A program made the translations under genes and the position numbers. Shown here piece after piece: positions 45,698 to 56,030 of a stretch of 64,000 bases of DNA. This DNA is from an uncultured Collinsella sp. (lineage in GTDB: Bacteria; Actinomycetota; Coriobacteriia; Coriobacteriales; Coriobacteriaceae): assembly GCA_900556605.1 (NCBI GenBank), contig USPC01000002.1, positions 31,938 through 95,937 on the forward strand, written 5' to 3'. How positions within the stretch are numbered: the stretch's first letter is position 1; each line of letters opens with the position of its first letter. A model generated the notes under the pieces. That model saw only the letters and a program-made list of their open reading frames with translations, did no database searches and was not told the DNA's origin.

Positions 45698-47997
45698 GTG
45701 CGACCGAGCGCGAGCGTGTGATGCCTCCGCGGCCCCTGCTTCCGTGGACGATGGCCTTGTGTGCCGGCATGTGTATGAGCTGCGCCTTGGTGCTCAACGT
45801 GGCCGCTGATGCGCTGCTGAGGGAGCGGGCGCCGGCGGTCGGGCTGCTATGGGCCATTCCCGTTGCGGCGGCGGTATTCGTTGTGCTGGCTCAATCTTGT
45901 GCGCGGCTTGCCCCTTTGAAGCGGTGGTTGTATGCCGCGTCCGTCGGTCTCGTGGCGGGAGCGGTCGTCTCGGCGTGGTGGGCTGTGGGTGCGCTCAGCG
46001 CCTCGAAGGCGCTCGACGGTCGAGCGGCAAGCGGCCTCGAGTTTATCGTGCAGGGCGATCCATCCATAAACGACGACGTGTATTCCTATACCTGCGAGGC
46101 ACGCGCGGACGGTAAGAACTTGGCAACGGTTCGTCTATCGTTTGACCGCGAGCTCAAGGTCGGGGCGCACGTGCGTGTTATCGGTCGCGTTTCACGTTTT
46201 GAGAACGATGCGTATGGACGATCGCGCGTGCTCCGAGGCGAGATGCGCAAGGTTAAAGTCGTTCGGATTGTGTCGGCCGATGAGGGCTCTCCGGGACCGC
46301 TGCTTCGGCTGCGAAATGGGCTGCTTGCGTCCATCGCGCCTGCGACCGACCCGGTGCGTGCACTCATAGCCGGTGTCGTCTGCGGTCGTTCGGCCGAGCT
46401 ACGCGCCCAGCCGGCGGGCGACTGGTTTTCGGTAACGGGAACGGCGCATCTTATCGCCGTCTCGGGCAGCCATTTGGCTATCGTGGGGTTTGTAATCGAG
46501 GGTGTATTGCAAAAGACTCGGTGCTCACGTGGTCTTCAGCGGGCGATATTGGCGGCAACGCTTGTGGGCTACGCTGCCTTTACGGGCGCGTCTCCCTCGG
46601 CCGTGCGCGCGTGCTGCATGGCGTTCGCGACGCTTGTCGTAAACGGCGCGGGGCGTCGCCGGCACGGTGCATCGGCACTCTTCGTAACCATGTCCATCTT
46701 TGTGCTACTGCGGCCGACGGTGCTGTTCGAGATGGGCTTTCAGCTTTCATGCGCCAGCGTTTTAGCCATTCTGTACTTTTGCCCCTATGCGACCTACGCT
46801 TTGGGTGAGCTGGGTGTGCCATCGGGCGTCGCCAGCATGCTTTCCGCCACGCTGTGCTCGCAATTGGCGACTCTTCCCATTACCATTCCCGCCTTCGGTA
46901 CGTTCTCGCTCATTGCTCCGCTGGCAAATGCGGTCATCGGTCCGGTGGTGAGCGTACAGCTTGCTGTGTCGATCGTGCTTGTTCCCTTTTCGCTCGTGGC
47001 GCCGTTACGGACTTGGGCGCTCGTTGTGCCCATGATTGCCGCCCGTTGCGCGCTGTTCTTCGAGCAGCTGTTTGCCGCCGTGCCGGGTGCATCCGTGAGC
47101 GTGCCGCCCGATAGCATGTGGATTTACCTAGTGCCGTGTGTGCTGGCGGTTCTGCTGGTCTGGTGGCCGCGTCCCCGCGCACGTCCTATGGCGGTGGGGC
47201 TTGCATGCCTGGTGCTCTTGGCTGCGATTCCGTACGTCTACTGGGATCGATTCGCGCCGCCTTCGGTGACGGTGCTCGATGTGGGCCAGGCGGATGCGAT
47301 TCTTATCCGCCAGGGCGACGCAGTAGCACTCGTCGACTGCGGGCTCGACGAGCGCGTGGTAGCGGCGTTGGTTCGCAATAACGTGCACCATATCGATGCC
47401 GTCTTTGTGACGCATTGGGATGAGGACCACTGGGGTGGTCTGCCTGCCGTGCTCGAACAGTTTTCGGTCGGAACGATTGCCGTGGCGGCTGATGCGCTGG
47501 AGGATGCTCCTGTTGAGGTATTGAACCGACCTGGCGTGGAGTATCGGCAGGTGCGCCGTGGGGATACGGTCGACATCGGCTCATTTTGCGCCCGCGTGAT
47601 GTGGCCGTTCGAGTCCGTAGATGGCGAGGGAAATGAGGACTCGCTTGTCCTGCTACTCTCTTATGTTCAGGAAGGCAAGAGCCTGCGTATGCTCCTCACT
47701 GGTGATGCCGAGCTCGACCAAGAACGGGAATTCGTGCAGGAGGTGGGGGATATCGATGTCCTTAAACTTGGGCATCACGGCTCTAAGGTTTCAGTCGATG
47801 GTGAGTTGCTGGACGTCTTGAAGCCCGAGCTTTCCCTCGCGAGCGCGGGCGAGGGGAATCGATACGGCCATCCGTCCGATGCCTGCATCGATGCCGTTAA
47901 GGATGCGGGCGGCGTGTTCGCGTGCACTATCGAACACGGCGACATTACCGTCATGCCGACTGCGAATGGCTTTGCGATGCGATGCCAGCGACCGTGA
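45694..47997 (+). CDS. comEC: ComEC/Rec2 DNA uptake channel
   Basis: Polytopic membrane channel that moves single-stranded DNA into the cell. The N-terminal DUF4131 domain and helices are followed by the competence domain (VTGTAHLIAVSGSHLAIVGF) and a C-terminal metallo-beta-lactamase domain: VLDVGQADAILIRQGD, then THWDEDHWGG, LTGDAELD and LKLGHHGS. The first metal motif is HWDEDH. The length is 767 residues. It is coupled to comEA by the ATGA overlap. holA follows, as in many genomes. Confidence 0.95.
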   Translation: MSATERERVMPPRPLLPWTMALCAGMCMSCALVLNVAADALLRERAPAVGLLWAIPVAAAVFVVLAQSCARLAPLKRWLYAASVGLVAGAVVSAWWAVGALSASKALDGRAASGLEFIVQGDPSINDDVYSYTCEARADGKNLATVRLSFDRELKVGAHVRVIGRVSRFENDAYGRSRVLRGEMRKVKVVRIVSADEGSPGPLLRLRNGLLASIAPATDPVRALIAGVVCGRSAELRAQPAGDWFSVTGTAHLIAVSGSHLAIVGFVIEGVLQKTRCSRGLQRAILAATLVGYAAFTGASPSAVRACCMAFATLVVNGAGRRRHGASALFVTMSIFVLLRPTVLFEMGFQLSCASVLAILYFCPYATYALGELGVPSGVASMLSATLCSQLATLPITIPAFGTFSLIAPLANAVIGPVVSVQLAVSIVLVPFSLVAPLRTWALVVPMIAARCALFFEQLFAAVPGASVSVPPDSMWIYLVPCVLAVLLVWWPRPRARPMAVGLACLVLLAAIPYVYWDRFAPPSVTVLDVGQADAILIRQGDAVALVDCGLDERVVAALVRNNVHHIDAVFVTHWDEDHWGGLPAVLEQFSVGTIAVAADALEDAPVEVLNRPGVEYRQVRRGDTVDIGSFCARVMWPFESVDGEGNEDSLVLLLSYVQEGKSLRMLLTGDAELDQEREFVQEVGDIDVLKLGHHGSKVSVDGELLDVLKPELSLASAGEGNRYGHPSDACIDAVKDAGGVFACTIEHGDITVMPTANGFAMRCQRP

Positions 47998-48075
47998 GGA
48001 CGTCGTTGGCGTGTGGTGGGCCCCTGGGCTAGAATGGCACGGAACGAATACGAAGGTCTGCGGGAGGGGAGCGCG

Positions 48076-49038
48076 ATGTCCGAAACCGGTCTGTTGCCGG
48101 CATATCTGATCGTCGGTACCGACGGAGTCAAACGCGACCATGCTGTCTCACGTATGAAGGCGCGTCTGGAAAAGACGGGCATGGTCGAATTCAACCTCGA
48201 CGAGCGCGATATGACCAAAGACCCCGATATCGAGTCGATTATCGGATCGCTCAACACCTTTCCCATGGGCAGCGAGTTTCGCCTGGTAATCCTTGACGGC
48301 TGCTCAAAGCTCGCCAAGGCGGTCTCGGAGCCGCTCGTTGAGTATCTGGCGAGTCCCAGCCCCACAACGGTCTGCCTCATCATCGCCGACTCGCTTGCCA
48401 AGAACACGCGCCTGTATAAGGCGATCGCCAAAATCGACAAGAAGGCCGTGATCGATTGCTCCGGCACCAAGCGCTGGGAGCTGCCGCGTCGCGTGCAGCA
48501 GATGGCGACGCAGCACGGCAAGTCGATCTCGACGGCGGCCGCCGAGGAGCTCGTCTCGCGTTCGGGCGAGAACACTCGCATGCTCGATAACGACTTGGTT
48601 AAGCTTGCCCAGATGGTCGAGGCGCCCCAAATTGAGCTTGTCGATGTGGAGCGCTGGATTGTACGTACGGCCGAGGTCCAGCCCTGGGACTTTCTCAATG
48701 CGGTCTCGGCCCGTGACATGCGACGCTCGCTCGAGCTTTTCAATCTATTGCCCGCCAAGAGCTACGTGTGGACTTACACGTTGCTGTGCGGCCGCATCCG
48801 CGAGCTTATCGTCGCCAAGGCGCTCGATGCGCGCGGACAGGGTCGTGAGCTGGCCGCAACGCTCAAGCTCCAGTCCTGGCAGGTCAAGAATCACCTGACC
48901 TGGGCACGTCGCTTTTCGATGGCAGAGCTCGTCGCAGCGCTCGAGGGGGCGGTCGATGTGGAGCTCGCGCTCAAGGGTTCGGCCGATTCTCGGACTGCGC
49001 TTTTGCTCTGGATTACGAACATCTTGAGAAAATCGTGA
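48076..49038 (+). CDS. holA: DNA polymerase III delta subunit
   Basis: Clamp-loader subunit that opens the beta ring. The N-terminus PAYLIVGTDGVKRDHAVSRM resembles the family YLLxGxD motif; FRLVILDGCSKLAKAV and SWQVKNHLTWARRFSM are further family-like segments. The length is 320 residues. GGGAGGGG precedes the ATG at 48076; the upstream ATG at 48034 is weaker. The place between comEC and rpsT is the standard one for holA. Confidence 0.93.
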   Translation: MSETGLLPAYLIVGTDGVKRDHAVSRMKARLEKTGMVEFNLDERDMTKDPDIESIIGSLNTFPMGSEFRLVILDGCSKLAKAVSEPLVEYLASPSPTTVCLIIADSLAKNTRLYKAIAKIDKKAVIDCSGTKRWELPRRVQQMATQHGKSISTAAAEELVSRSGENTRMLDNDLVKLAQMVEAPQIELVDVERWIVRTAEVQPWDFLNAVSARDMRRSLELFNLLPAKSYVWTYTLLCGRIRELIVAKALDARGQGRELAATLKLQSWQVKNHLTWARRFSMAELVAALEGAVDVELALKGSADSRTALLLWITNILRKS

Positions 49039-49087
49039 TGATACCTGCCTATTTGACAAATTCGTTCTATCCCTTTGAGGGGGAGCG

Positions 49088-49096
49088 TGCTATAGT
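49088..49096 (+). promoter_or_regulatory. Extended -10 promoter of rpsT
   Basis: TGC-TATAGT lies 76 bases upstream of the rpsT start. A TTGACA at 49053 is too far upstream (32 bases) to be its -35. Confidence 0.6.
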
Positions 49097-49101
49097 AGGC
49101 G

Positions 49102-49149
49102 CTTGCATGACCTCACCGTGTCTCAGAGGTGTCATACATTTTTTGCAAG
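49102..49149 (+). promoter_or_regulatory. rpsT leader stem-loop
   Basis: CTTGCA (49102-49107) pairs with TGCAAG (49144-49149), and ATGA-CCTC pairs with GAGG-TG-TCAT inside; a T-rich stretch (49139-49144) follows the inner stem. It could attenuate or autoregulate S20 synthesis. Confidence 0.4.
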
Positions 49150-49171
49150 GAACTCGAAAGGAACTCCAGAA

Positions 49172-49438
49172 GTGGCAAACATCAAGTCTCAGAAGAAGCG
49201 TATCCGCACCAATGAGGCAGCTCGCATGCGTAACAAGGCTGTCAAGTCCGAGCTCAAGACGCTGACCAAGCACGTCCAGTCCGCCGTCGCCGAGGGCGAC
49301 GCCGAGAAGGCCCAGGCTGCCCTCAAGACCGTCACCAAGCGTCTCGACATGGCTGCCGCCAAGCATGTTATCCACAAGAACCAGGCTTCCAACCGCAAGT
49401 CCGGTCTTGCCAAGCTCGTGAACAGCATCAACGCCTAA
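49172..49438 (+). CDS. rpsT: 30S ribosomal protein S20
   Basis: Three-helix 16S-binding protein. The GTG at 49172 gives [20 protein letters not shown] (read as Met first), the canonical N-terminus, with GAAAGGA nine bases upstream. The C-terminus has [19 protein letters not shown]. The length is 88 residues. The upstream ATG at 49103 lies in the leader and is rejected. A strong terminator follows. Confidence 0.97.
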   Translation: MANIKSQKKRIRTNEAARMRNKAVKSELKTLTKHVQSAVAEGDAEKAQAALKTVTKRLDMAAAKHVIHKNQASNRKSGLAKLVNSINA

Positions 49439-49473
49439 GTTGTAAATTTCACACCACACAGATTACGCGCATA

Positions 49474-49509
49474 AATGGAGCCTGTTTTATGGAACAGGCT
49501 CCATTTTTT
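49474..49509 (+). terminator. Rho-independent terminator after rpsT
   Basis: AATGGAGCCTGTT / AACAGGCTCCATT form a 13-bp stem followed by six T; it ends 26 bases before the lepA ATG. Confidence 0.95.
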
Positions 49510-49534
49510 GTACCGCTCGGGTAAGATAGTCCGC

Positions 49535-51346
49535 ATGAATACTTCAATTGACATTTCCCACATCCGCAACTTCTCGATTGTTGCGCACATCGACCATGGC
49601 AAGTCCACGATCAGTGACCGCATTCTCGAGCTCACCCATACCGTCGATGAGCGCGACATGGAGTCGCAGCTGCTCGACACCATGGATATCGAGCGCGAGC
49701 GCGGCATCACGATCAAGTCCAATGCCGTTCGCGTGTCCTATGACGCCGACGATGGCGAGACGTATCAGTTCAATCTGATCGATACGCCGGGCCACGTGGA
49801 CTTTACCTATGAGGTTTCGCGCTCGCTGGCAGCCTGTGAGGGCGCGGTGCTCGTTGTCGACGCCACGCAGGGCGTTGAGGCGCAGACCGTCTCTAACGCG
49901 ACGCTCGCCATGAACGCCAATCTGGACATTGTGCCGGCCATCAACAAGATCGACCTGCCCTCGGCTCATCCCGACGAGGTTAAGACCGAGATCGAGGATG
50001 ACCTGGCGATCCCTGCCGATGATGCCGTGTGTGTCTCGGGCAAGACCGGCGAGGGCATCCACGATCTGCTGGAGTCCATTGTCTTTTTGATCTCTCCGCC
50101 CAAGGGCGATGCGAACGCGCCGCTCAAGGCACTCATTCTGGATTCATACTTCGACGAGTATCGTGGCGTCGTCGCCACGGTCCGCGTCTTTGACGGTTCC
50201 ATCAAAAAGGGCGATACCCTGCGCATGATGCAGGCAAAGGGCGACTTTTTGGTCGATGGCGTGGGCGTCAAGCGTCCCGCCGAGACCCCGGTCGACGCGC
50301 TCACGGTCGGCGAGGTCGGATACGTGGTCACGGGCCTGAAGGACCCCGAGGCCGTTCGCGTGGGCGATACCCTCACGTGGGCGTCGAATCCCTGCCCTGA
50401 GCCGCTTCCCGGCTACCGCGAGGCCAAGCCCATGGTTTATACGGGCCTGTTCCCGATCGATAACAAGGACTACGAGAACCTGCGTGACGCGCTCGATAAG
50501 CTGCACGTCAACGACCCGTCGTTGGTGTGGGAGCCCGAGACCTCGGTGGCGCTCGGCTTTGGTTTCCGCGTGGGCTTCTTGGGCCTGCTGCATATGGAGG
50601 TCGTCAAGGAGCGCCTGGAGCGCGAGTTCAATCTTGACCTCATTGCTACGAGCCCCTCGGTGGACTATCACGTCTACAAGACTGACGGCGAGATGATTGA
50701 TGTCCGCAGCCCGCAGGATCTGCCCGAGGCTACGCGCATCGAGCGCATCGAGGAGCCCTACCTCAAGGCCAAGATTATCTGCCCGCCCGAGTATACGGGT
50801 GCCGTCATGCAGCTCGCTATCGAGCACCGCGGCATTACTACCGACATGATTCATCTCACGAGCAAGTCGGTCGAGATGCGCTTTGATATGCCGCTCGCCG
50901 AGCTCATCTTGGACTTCTTTGACCAGCTCAAGAGCCGTACCAAGGGCTATGCCTCGCTCGACTACGAGTTCAACGAGTACCGTCCATCCGAGCTCGTTAA
51001 GCTCGATATCTTGCTTTCGGGCGACGAGGTGGACGCGCTATCGTTTATCGTCCATAAGGACAAGGCCTATGGCCTGGCCCGTGGTCTGTGCGACAAACTT
51101 AAGGAGATCATCCCGCGTCAGCTGTTCGAGGTTCCCATCCAAGGTGCTATCGGCAACAAGATCATCGCCCGTTCTACCGTCAAGGCGCGTCGCAAGGACG
51201 TGCTTGCTAAGTGCTACGGCGGCGATATTTCGCGTAAGCGTAAGCTGCTCGAGAAGCAGAAAGAGGGCAAGAAACGCATGAAGGCCATCGGCTCGGTCGA
51301 GGTCCCTCAGGAGGCCTTTATGGCGATCCTCAAGGTGGACGAGTAG
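49535..51346 (+). CDS. lepA: Elongation factor 4 (LepA)
   Basis: Ribosome-bound GTPase that back-translocates or rescues stalled ribosomes. G1 is in [19 protein letters not shown]2 in [18 protein letters not shown] is G3 and NKID is G4. The C-terminal LepA-specific domain ends in [16 protein letters not shown]. The length is 603 residues from ATG 49535; the upstream ATG at 49475 lies inside the rpsT terminator. The Shine-Dalgarno is weak. dusB follows after 4 bases. Confidence 0.97.
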   Translation: MNTSIDISHIRNFSIVAHIDHGKSTISDRILELTHTVDERDMESQLLDTMDIERERGITIKSNAVRVSYDADDGETYQFNLIDTPGHVDFTYEVSRSLAACEGAVLVVDATQGVEAQTVSNATLAMNANLDIVPAINKIDLPSAHPDEVKTEIEDDLAIPADDAVCVSGKTGEGIHDLLESIVFLISPPKGDANAPLKALILDSYFDEYRGVVATVRVFDGSIKKGDTLRMMQAKGDFLVDGVGVKRPAETPVDALTVGEVGYVVTGLKDPEAVRVGDTLTWASNPCPEPLPGYREAKPMVYTGLFPIDNKDYENLRDALDKLHVNDPSLVWEPETSVALGFGFRVGFLGLLHMEVVKERLEREFNLDLIATSPSVDYHVYKTDGEMIDVRSPQDLPEATRIERIEEPYLKAKIICPPEYTGAVMQLAIEHRGITTDMIHLTSKSVEMRFDMPLAELILDFFDQLKSRTKGYASLDYEFNEYRPSELVKLDILLSGDEVDALSFIVHKDKAYGLARGLCDKLKEIIPRQLFEVPIQGAIGNKIIARSTVKARRKDVLAKCYGGDISRKRKLLEKQKEGKKRMKAIGSVEVPQEAFMAILKVDE

Positions 51347-51350
51347 GTCT

Positions 51351-52394
51351 ATGGCGCTTTCCGAATATAGTCTGCGGCTGCTGGGCGCCTATGCCGAGCA
51401 GCCGTTCCTTATGGCTCCCATGGCGGGCGTGACCGACCCTGCCTACCGCATCATGTGCCGCCGCCGCGGTGCCAACCTTGCCTACAGCGAGATGGTGAGC
51501 GTGGCGGGCCTTGCCTATGCCAGCAACAAGACCTGGCGCCTGGTGCTACCGGCCGACGAGGAGCAGCAGATTTGCGTGCAGCTCTTTGGCTCCAAGCCCG
51601 ATCAGTTTGCGAGCGCCGTCGCCGCCGTCGAGGAGCGTGTGGGCGATCGCCTGTCGCTCATCGATATCAACATGGCCTGTCCTGCCCGCAAGGTTGTCAC
51701 CAAGGGCGAGGGCTCAGCCCTTATGCGCACGCCCGATTTGGCCGAGAAGATCGTCGAGGCGGCGGTGGGCGCGGCGCATGTGCCCGTGACCGTAAAGATC
51801 CGCAAGGGCTTTTATGCCGAGGACCGTAATGCCGCGACGTTTGCCCAGATGCTCGAAGGCGCCGGTGCCGCCGCAGTCGCCGTGCATGGTCGTTGCGCCA
51901 CGCAGCTCTACACGGGCCAGGCCGATTGGTCGGTCGTCGATGAGGTGGCCGACGCCGTCGAGATTCCCGTTATCGGTTCGGGCGATGTGTTCTCGGCCGA
52001 GGACGCTGCTGAGCATCTGCAAGGCTCGAGTGCCAGCGCGGTGTTTATCGCACGCGGTATCTATGGCAACCCCTGGGTGTTCGGCGATGCTCGCGCCCTT
52101 GCACTCGATGGCACGCCGGTGCCGGCGCGCAGCTCCGTCGAGCGCCTAGACGCCCTGCGTGAGCACCTAACGCTGACGCATGAGCTCCTGCCGCTCATGT
52201 CGCGTGCCCGCACGTACGCAAGCTGGTACTTAAAAGGCATGCCCCATGCTGCCGCTTGGCGTGCCCGTGTGGTGCGCTGTTCCACATACGAGGAGTTTAT
52301 GGCGCTGGTCGATGAGATCGAGCGCGATGTGGTGGCCTGCGAGGCCGCACTTGCAGCCGGCGAATCGGTGCCCCCTCATCCGCTGGAGGCTTAA
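51351..52394 (+). CDS. dusB: tRNA-dihydrouridine synthase DusB
   Basis: FMN enzyme reducing specific uridines in tRNA. The N-terminus FLMAPMAGVTDPAYR, the catalytic-Cys motif DINMACPARKVVTKGEGSAL and phosphate-binding GSGDVFSAEDAAEHL are present, with VAVHGRCATQLYTGQADW between. The length of 347 residues is normal. Its stop is followed after 2 bases by the hemW GTG. Confidence 0.94.
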   Translation: MALSEYSLRLLGAYAEQPFLMAPMAGVTDPAYRIMCRRRGANLAYSEMVSVAGLAYASNKTWRLVLPADEEQQICVQLFGSKPDQFASAVAAVEERVGDRLSLIDINMACPARKVVTKGEGSALMRTPDLAEKIVEAAVGAAHVPVTVKIRKGFYAEDRNAATFAQMLEGAGAAAVAVHGRCATQLYTGQADWSVVDEVADAVEIPVIGSGDVFSAEDAAEHLQGSSASAVFIARGIYGNPWVFGDARALALDGTPVPARSSVERLDALREHLTLTHELLPLMSRARTYASWYLKGMPHAAAWRARVVRCSTYEEFMALVDEIERDVVACEAALAAGESVPPHPLEA

Positions 52395-52396
52395 GG

Positions 52397-53629
52397 GTGG
52401 CCGTTACCGCGCTGTACGTGCACGTGCCGTTTTGCGCTCAAAAGTGCCGGTACTGCGACTTTGACTCGCGCAGTTTTGCTCCGTGCGACCTGAGCGTTGC
52501 GCTCGATGCCTATTTTGAGCAGTTGTACGCGCGCCTCGATGCTTTTGGCAAGGCTGGGGCCCTTGACCAGATCCGCACCGTCTATGTTGGCGGCGGTACG
52601 CCGTCGCTGGCGGGGGAGCGCTTGGTGGAGCTGGCGCGGCGTATTCGTGCGTCGTGCGCCCCTGTTGAGTTTACCTGCGAGGCCAATCCTGAGTCGCTGA
52701 CCGCCGAGCTTGCCGCTGCGCTTGCCAAGGTTGGTGTCACACGCGTCTCTCTGGGCGTGCAAACGCTCGATAACACCGAACTTACCGCCATCGGCCGTAT
52801 TCACGATGCCGATCGGGCGCTCGCCGCCATCGCGACAGTCAAGAACGCTGGGCTTGACGTGTCGTGCGACCTTATGTGCGGACTACCCGGGCAAACCGCA
52901 GCGAGTTGGAAGCGCACGCTCGATGGCGTGCTCGCGGCGGCTCCGCATCATGTGTCGGTCTACCCGCTCACGCTCGAGGAGGGGACGCCCCTTTATTGCA
53001 TGGCGTGCCGCGACGAGTTGCTCGAGCCTGATGAGGATTTTCAAGCTTCGTGCATGGACGTGGCACGCGAGCTCCTGGGTGCCGCTGGCTATCACGCGTA
53101 TGAGGTGGCGAGCTACGCGCTCGACGGCCATGAGTGCGCCCATAACATTGCCTACTGGACCGGCCAGGGCTATTTGGGCCTGGGTCGCTCTGCCGCCGGT
53201 ATGCTCGACGCCGTGGATTTTGATCGCTTGGCCGGGCTGTTTCCCGGCGTGTCTGCTCGCGGCGATGCGTACCGCGTGCGACTGGTGCAACGTGACGATG
53301 CCGCGACGGCGTTCGAGGCCGAATATTTGTCGCAGCGTGAGGCTGCGGCTGAAGACCTGATGCTCGCTTGTCGCATGACGCGCGGTATTGTGTCCGACCT
53401 GTTGGTTCGTGCGGGTTGCGTCATCCCAACGGGCGAGCTGGCAGCTGCCTGCGATCGCGCGCTCGAATTGGGTCTTGCCACTTGGGTTCCCGAGACGCTC
53501 GAGGTCCATGAGGGACCCTTCACTTCGGCAGACGTCCTCGCGGGCCATGTTCGAGCTCGTCTGGCGCCGACACACCTGGGCTGGCTCGATGGAAATGTTC
53601 TGTTCGAGCTGTTTTGGGATCTAGCCTAG
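52397..53629 (+). CDS. hemW: Radical SAM heme chaperone HemW
   Basis: Coproporphyrinogen oxidase-like radical SAM protein of the HemW group. The cluster motif is in VPFCAQKCRYCDFDS (CxxxCxxC), followed by VYVGGGTPSL. The length of 410 residues is normal. HemW delivers heme in other bacteria; its role in an organism that may make little heme is unclear. The start is GTG at 52397. It precedes the two dnaJ-type genes, as hemW does in many Firmicutes (there before hrcA-dnaJ). Confidence 0.93.
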   Translation: MAVTALYVHVPFCAQKCRYCDFDSRSFAPCDLSVALDAYFEQLYARLDAFGKAGALDQIRTVYVGGGTPSLAGERLVELARRIRASCAPVEFTCEANPESLTAELAAALAKVGVTRVSLGVQTLDNTELTAIGRIHDADRALAAIATVKNAGLDVSCDLMCGLPGQTAASWKRTLDGVLAAAPHHVSVYPLTLEEGTPLYCMACRDELLEPDEDFQASCMDVARELLGAAGYHAYEVASYALDGHECAHNIAYWTGQGYLGLGRSAAGMLDAVDFDRLAGLFPGVSARGDAYRVRLVQRDDAATAFEAEYLSQREAAAEDLMLACRMTRGIVSDLLVRAGCVIPTGELAAACDRALELGLATWVPETLEVHEGPFTSADVLAGHVRARLAPTHLGWLDGNVLFELFWDLA

Positions 53630-53687
53630 GCCGCTCGGGTAGAATTACCGGAATATATACGCTGCTGTGAGCAGGAGGTTGCCGCGC

Positions 53688-54791
53688 ATGGCGACGATGA
53701 ACGAAAAAGATTACTACGAGATTCTGGGCGTCTCCAAGGACGCCACCTCGCGTGATATTCAAAAGGCCTTCCAGCAAAAGGCCCGCAAGCTCCATCCGGA
53801 CGTCAACAAAGAGCCGGATGCCGAGGAAAAGTTTAAAGAGGTTTCCGAGGCCTACGCCGTGCTTTCGGATGAGCAAAAACGTGCGCGCTACGACGCCATG
53901 CGTTCCGGCAATCCCTTTGCCGGTGCTCCTACGGCTTCCCCCTATGGTGGCGGCTACGCCGGCAGCATGGGCTATGGCAATCCCTTTGAGGGCGGCTTTC
54001 CCTTTGGCGGCGCCTGGGGCCAGCAGCGTCGTGGGCAGGCTGCCTACAATCCCGAGAACGGCGCCAACGTGGTCGTCGATATCAAACTCGACGCCAAGGA
54101 GGCCAAGGGCGGTGCCCGCAAGACCGTCCGCTACACGCGTTTCGATACCTGTACCAACTGCGGCGGTTCGGGCTCCGTTTCGTCTGAGCATGCCCATACC
54201 TGCCCGAGCTGTGGCGGCCGCGGTCACATCGACGTCGACCTGTCCTTCCTGTTTGGTGCAGGCACGTTCCAGTCGGTCTGCCCCGAGTGCGGCGGTTCCG
54301 GTAAGGTCGTGGCCGACCCCTGCCCTGATTGCGGAGGCAGCGGTCGTACTCGTGTAACCTCCGAGCAGACGATTGAGTTTCCTGCCGGCACGCACGATGG
54401 CGACGAGGTCCGCATTAGCGGCATGGGTCATGCTGGCACCAACGGTGCCGCGGGCGGCGACTTGGTCGGCCGCGCCCATGTTGAGGCCGAGCGCTTGGAA
54501 GGCAAAGCTCGTACCGGTTTTTACCTGATGGGCATCGTGGCGCCGTTTTTGGTACTCTCGGCCATCTCGGGCGTGTTCTCGGCCTTTGCCGTGATGTGCT
54601 TTATTCCGTTTGCCATGGGCCTGTTCATGGTGCTTTCGGACGGTGTGCTTCATCGCAGTCTGCTGTGGTGGAAGCGCGGTGCGATTCAGTTTGCCAACGG
54701 TTTTGCCAACGGCTTCATGTTCGCGCTCGTGTCGGTTTGGTTCGCGAGCTGTTCGCAACGGGCCATGCTTTCGCCGTACCAAATGCAATAA
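53688..54791 (+). CDS. DnaJ-like protein with C-terminal membrane segments
   Basis: The J-domain is at residues 7-70 with HPD at 36-38 ([10 protein letters not shown]), followed by a Gly/Phe-rich linker (72-118). Four zinc-finger repeats [24 protein letters not shown] and CPDCGGSG lie at about 155-219. After one substrate-domain strand set, the second C-terminal domain and dimerisation region of DnaJ are missing; instead there are two or three hydrophobic helices (about 277-316 and 331-353). It may recruit DnaK to the membrane. AGGAGG precedes the ATG. It lies directly upstream of a normal dnaJ. Confidence 0.85.
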   Translation: MATMNEKDYYEILGVSKDATSRDIQKAFQQKARKLHPDVNKEPDAEEKFKEVSEAYAVLSDEQKRARYDAMRSGNPFAGAPTASPYGGGYAGSMGYGNPFEGGFPFGGAWGQQRRGQAAYNPENGANVVVDIKLDAKEAKGGARKTVRYTRFDTCTNCGGSGSVSSEHAHTCPSCGGRGHIDVDLSFLFGAGTFQSVCPECGGSGKVVADPCPDCGGSGRTRVTSEQTIEFPAGTHDGDEVRISGMGHAGTNGAAGGDLVGRAHVEAERLEGKARTGFYLMGIVAPFLVLSAISGVFSAFAVMCFIPFAMGLFMVLSDGVLHRSLLWWKRGAIQFANGFANGFMFALVSVWFASCSQRAMLSPYQMQ

Positions 54792-54872
54792 CATCAAACC
54801 CTCTGTTTGCGGCCGCCCCAGCTTGGGTATAGGACGCACTGTGACAATAATGAAAGTCGGAAGGATTCGGTC

Positions 54873-56021
54873 GTGTCGGAAAATAGGGATTACTACGAGG
54901 TGCTTGGCGTCGACAGGGATGCCGACGCGCGGACGATTAAGCGTGCGTTTCTAAAGAAGGCCCGTACCGTACATCCGGATGTTTCGGACGACCCCGAGGC
55001 CGAGGCCAAGTTCAAGGAGCTCAACGAGGCCTATTCCGTTCTTTCCGATGAGCAGAAGCGTGCTAACTACGACCGTTACGGCACTGCCGACGGCCCTGGT
55101 GGTTCGGGCTACGTCGATATCAACGATATCTTTGGTGGCATGGGCATGGACGACTTGTTCTCGTCTTTCTTTGGCGGCGGTGCCGGCGGTGGCGCCCGCA
55201 GCCGTCGTGAGCGTCGTCGCGGACGTGACATGGCCATCTCGCTTTCGGTGACCCTTGAGGAGGCGGCGCTCGGCTGCAAAAAGACGATCAGCTATGACCG
55301 CCTTGCTCCTTGCGAGGACTGTAATGGCACCGGTAGGGCAGAGGGCGCACAGGAAAAGCAGTGCGGCCGCTGCCACGGTTCGGGCTATGTCACGACGGTT
55401 CAGCGTTCGTTCCTGGGCCAGGTTCAGTCTTCCTCGCCTTGCCCCGACTGCCATGGCGAGGGTACGGTTATCGACCATCCCTGCGAGACCTGCGACGGTC
55501 AGGGCCGCACGCCTTCGCACGAAAAGATCGACATCGATATTCCCGCCGGCGTTTCGACCGGTCGCCAGCTGCGCGTGAGCGGCTTTGGCGAGGCCGGCTT
55601 TCGCGGCGAGCCTTCGGGCGACCTGATTGTCAACGTGCGCGTTGCCGACCATGAGCGCTTTAAGCGCAACGGTGACGACCTGTACCTGGTGAGCGATATC
55701 TCGATTGCGCAGGCTGCGCTCGGCTGCGAGATCGAGGTCGAGGGCATTATGCCCGACGAGGTCGTTAAGGTGACGGTTCCCGCCGGCGCCCAGTACGGCG
55801 ACACCGTGAGCGTCAATAATTACGGCATGCCGCGCATTGGCGGTGGCGGTTCGCGTGGCCGCCTGGTCGTGCAACTGCGCGTGGTCGTTCCCACCAATCT
55901 CTCCAATAAGCAGCGCGAGCTGCTCCGTGCTTTTGCCGATGAGATGGGCGATGACGTCGCTTCTGGTAAGAAGTCGGTGACCGACCGTATCAAGAGTGCC
56001 CTCGACGATATCCTCGATTAA
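54873..56021 (+). CDS. dnaJ: Chaperone protein DnaJ
   Basis: Hsp40 co-chaperone of DnaK. The J-domain has HPD at 34-36, a Gly/Phe region follows, and the zinc centre has CEDCNGTG, CGRCHGSG, CPDCHGEG and CETCDGQG. Both C-terminal domains are present (FRGEPSGDLIVNVRVADHER; PAGAQYGDTVSVNNYGMP). The length of 382 residues is normal. The GTG at 54873 follows GGAAGGATT. It is downstream of the membrane-tailed paralogue and upstream of mtaB; hrcA and grpE are not adjacent. Confidence 0.96.
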   Translation: MSENRDYYEVLGVDRDADARTIKRAFLKKARTVHPDVSDDPEAEAKFKELNEAYSVLSDEQKRANYDRYGTADGPGGSGYVDINDIFGGMGMDDLFSSFFGGGAGGGARSRRERRRGRDMAISLSVTLEEAALGCKKTISYDRLAPCEDCNGTGRAEGAQEKQCGRCHGSGYVTTVQRSFLGQVQSSSPCPDCHGEGTVIDHPCETCDGQGRTPSHEKIDIDIPAGVSTGRQLRVSGFGEAGFRGEPSGDLIVNVRVADHERFKRNGDDLYLVSDISIAQAALGCEIEVEGIMPDEVVKVTVPAGAQYGDTVSVNNYGMPRIGGGGSRGRLVVQLRVVVPTNLSNKQRELLRAFADEMGDDVASGKKSVTDRIKSALDDILD

Positions 56022-56030
56022 GGAGCCCGC

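Noticed and set aside
49053-49096. TTGACA at 49053 as -35 box for the TATAGT at 49091
   Set aside because: The 32-base spacing is far outside the 16-18 range; the extended -10 explains the promoter better.
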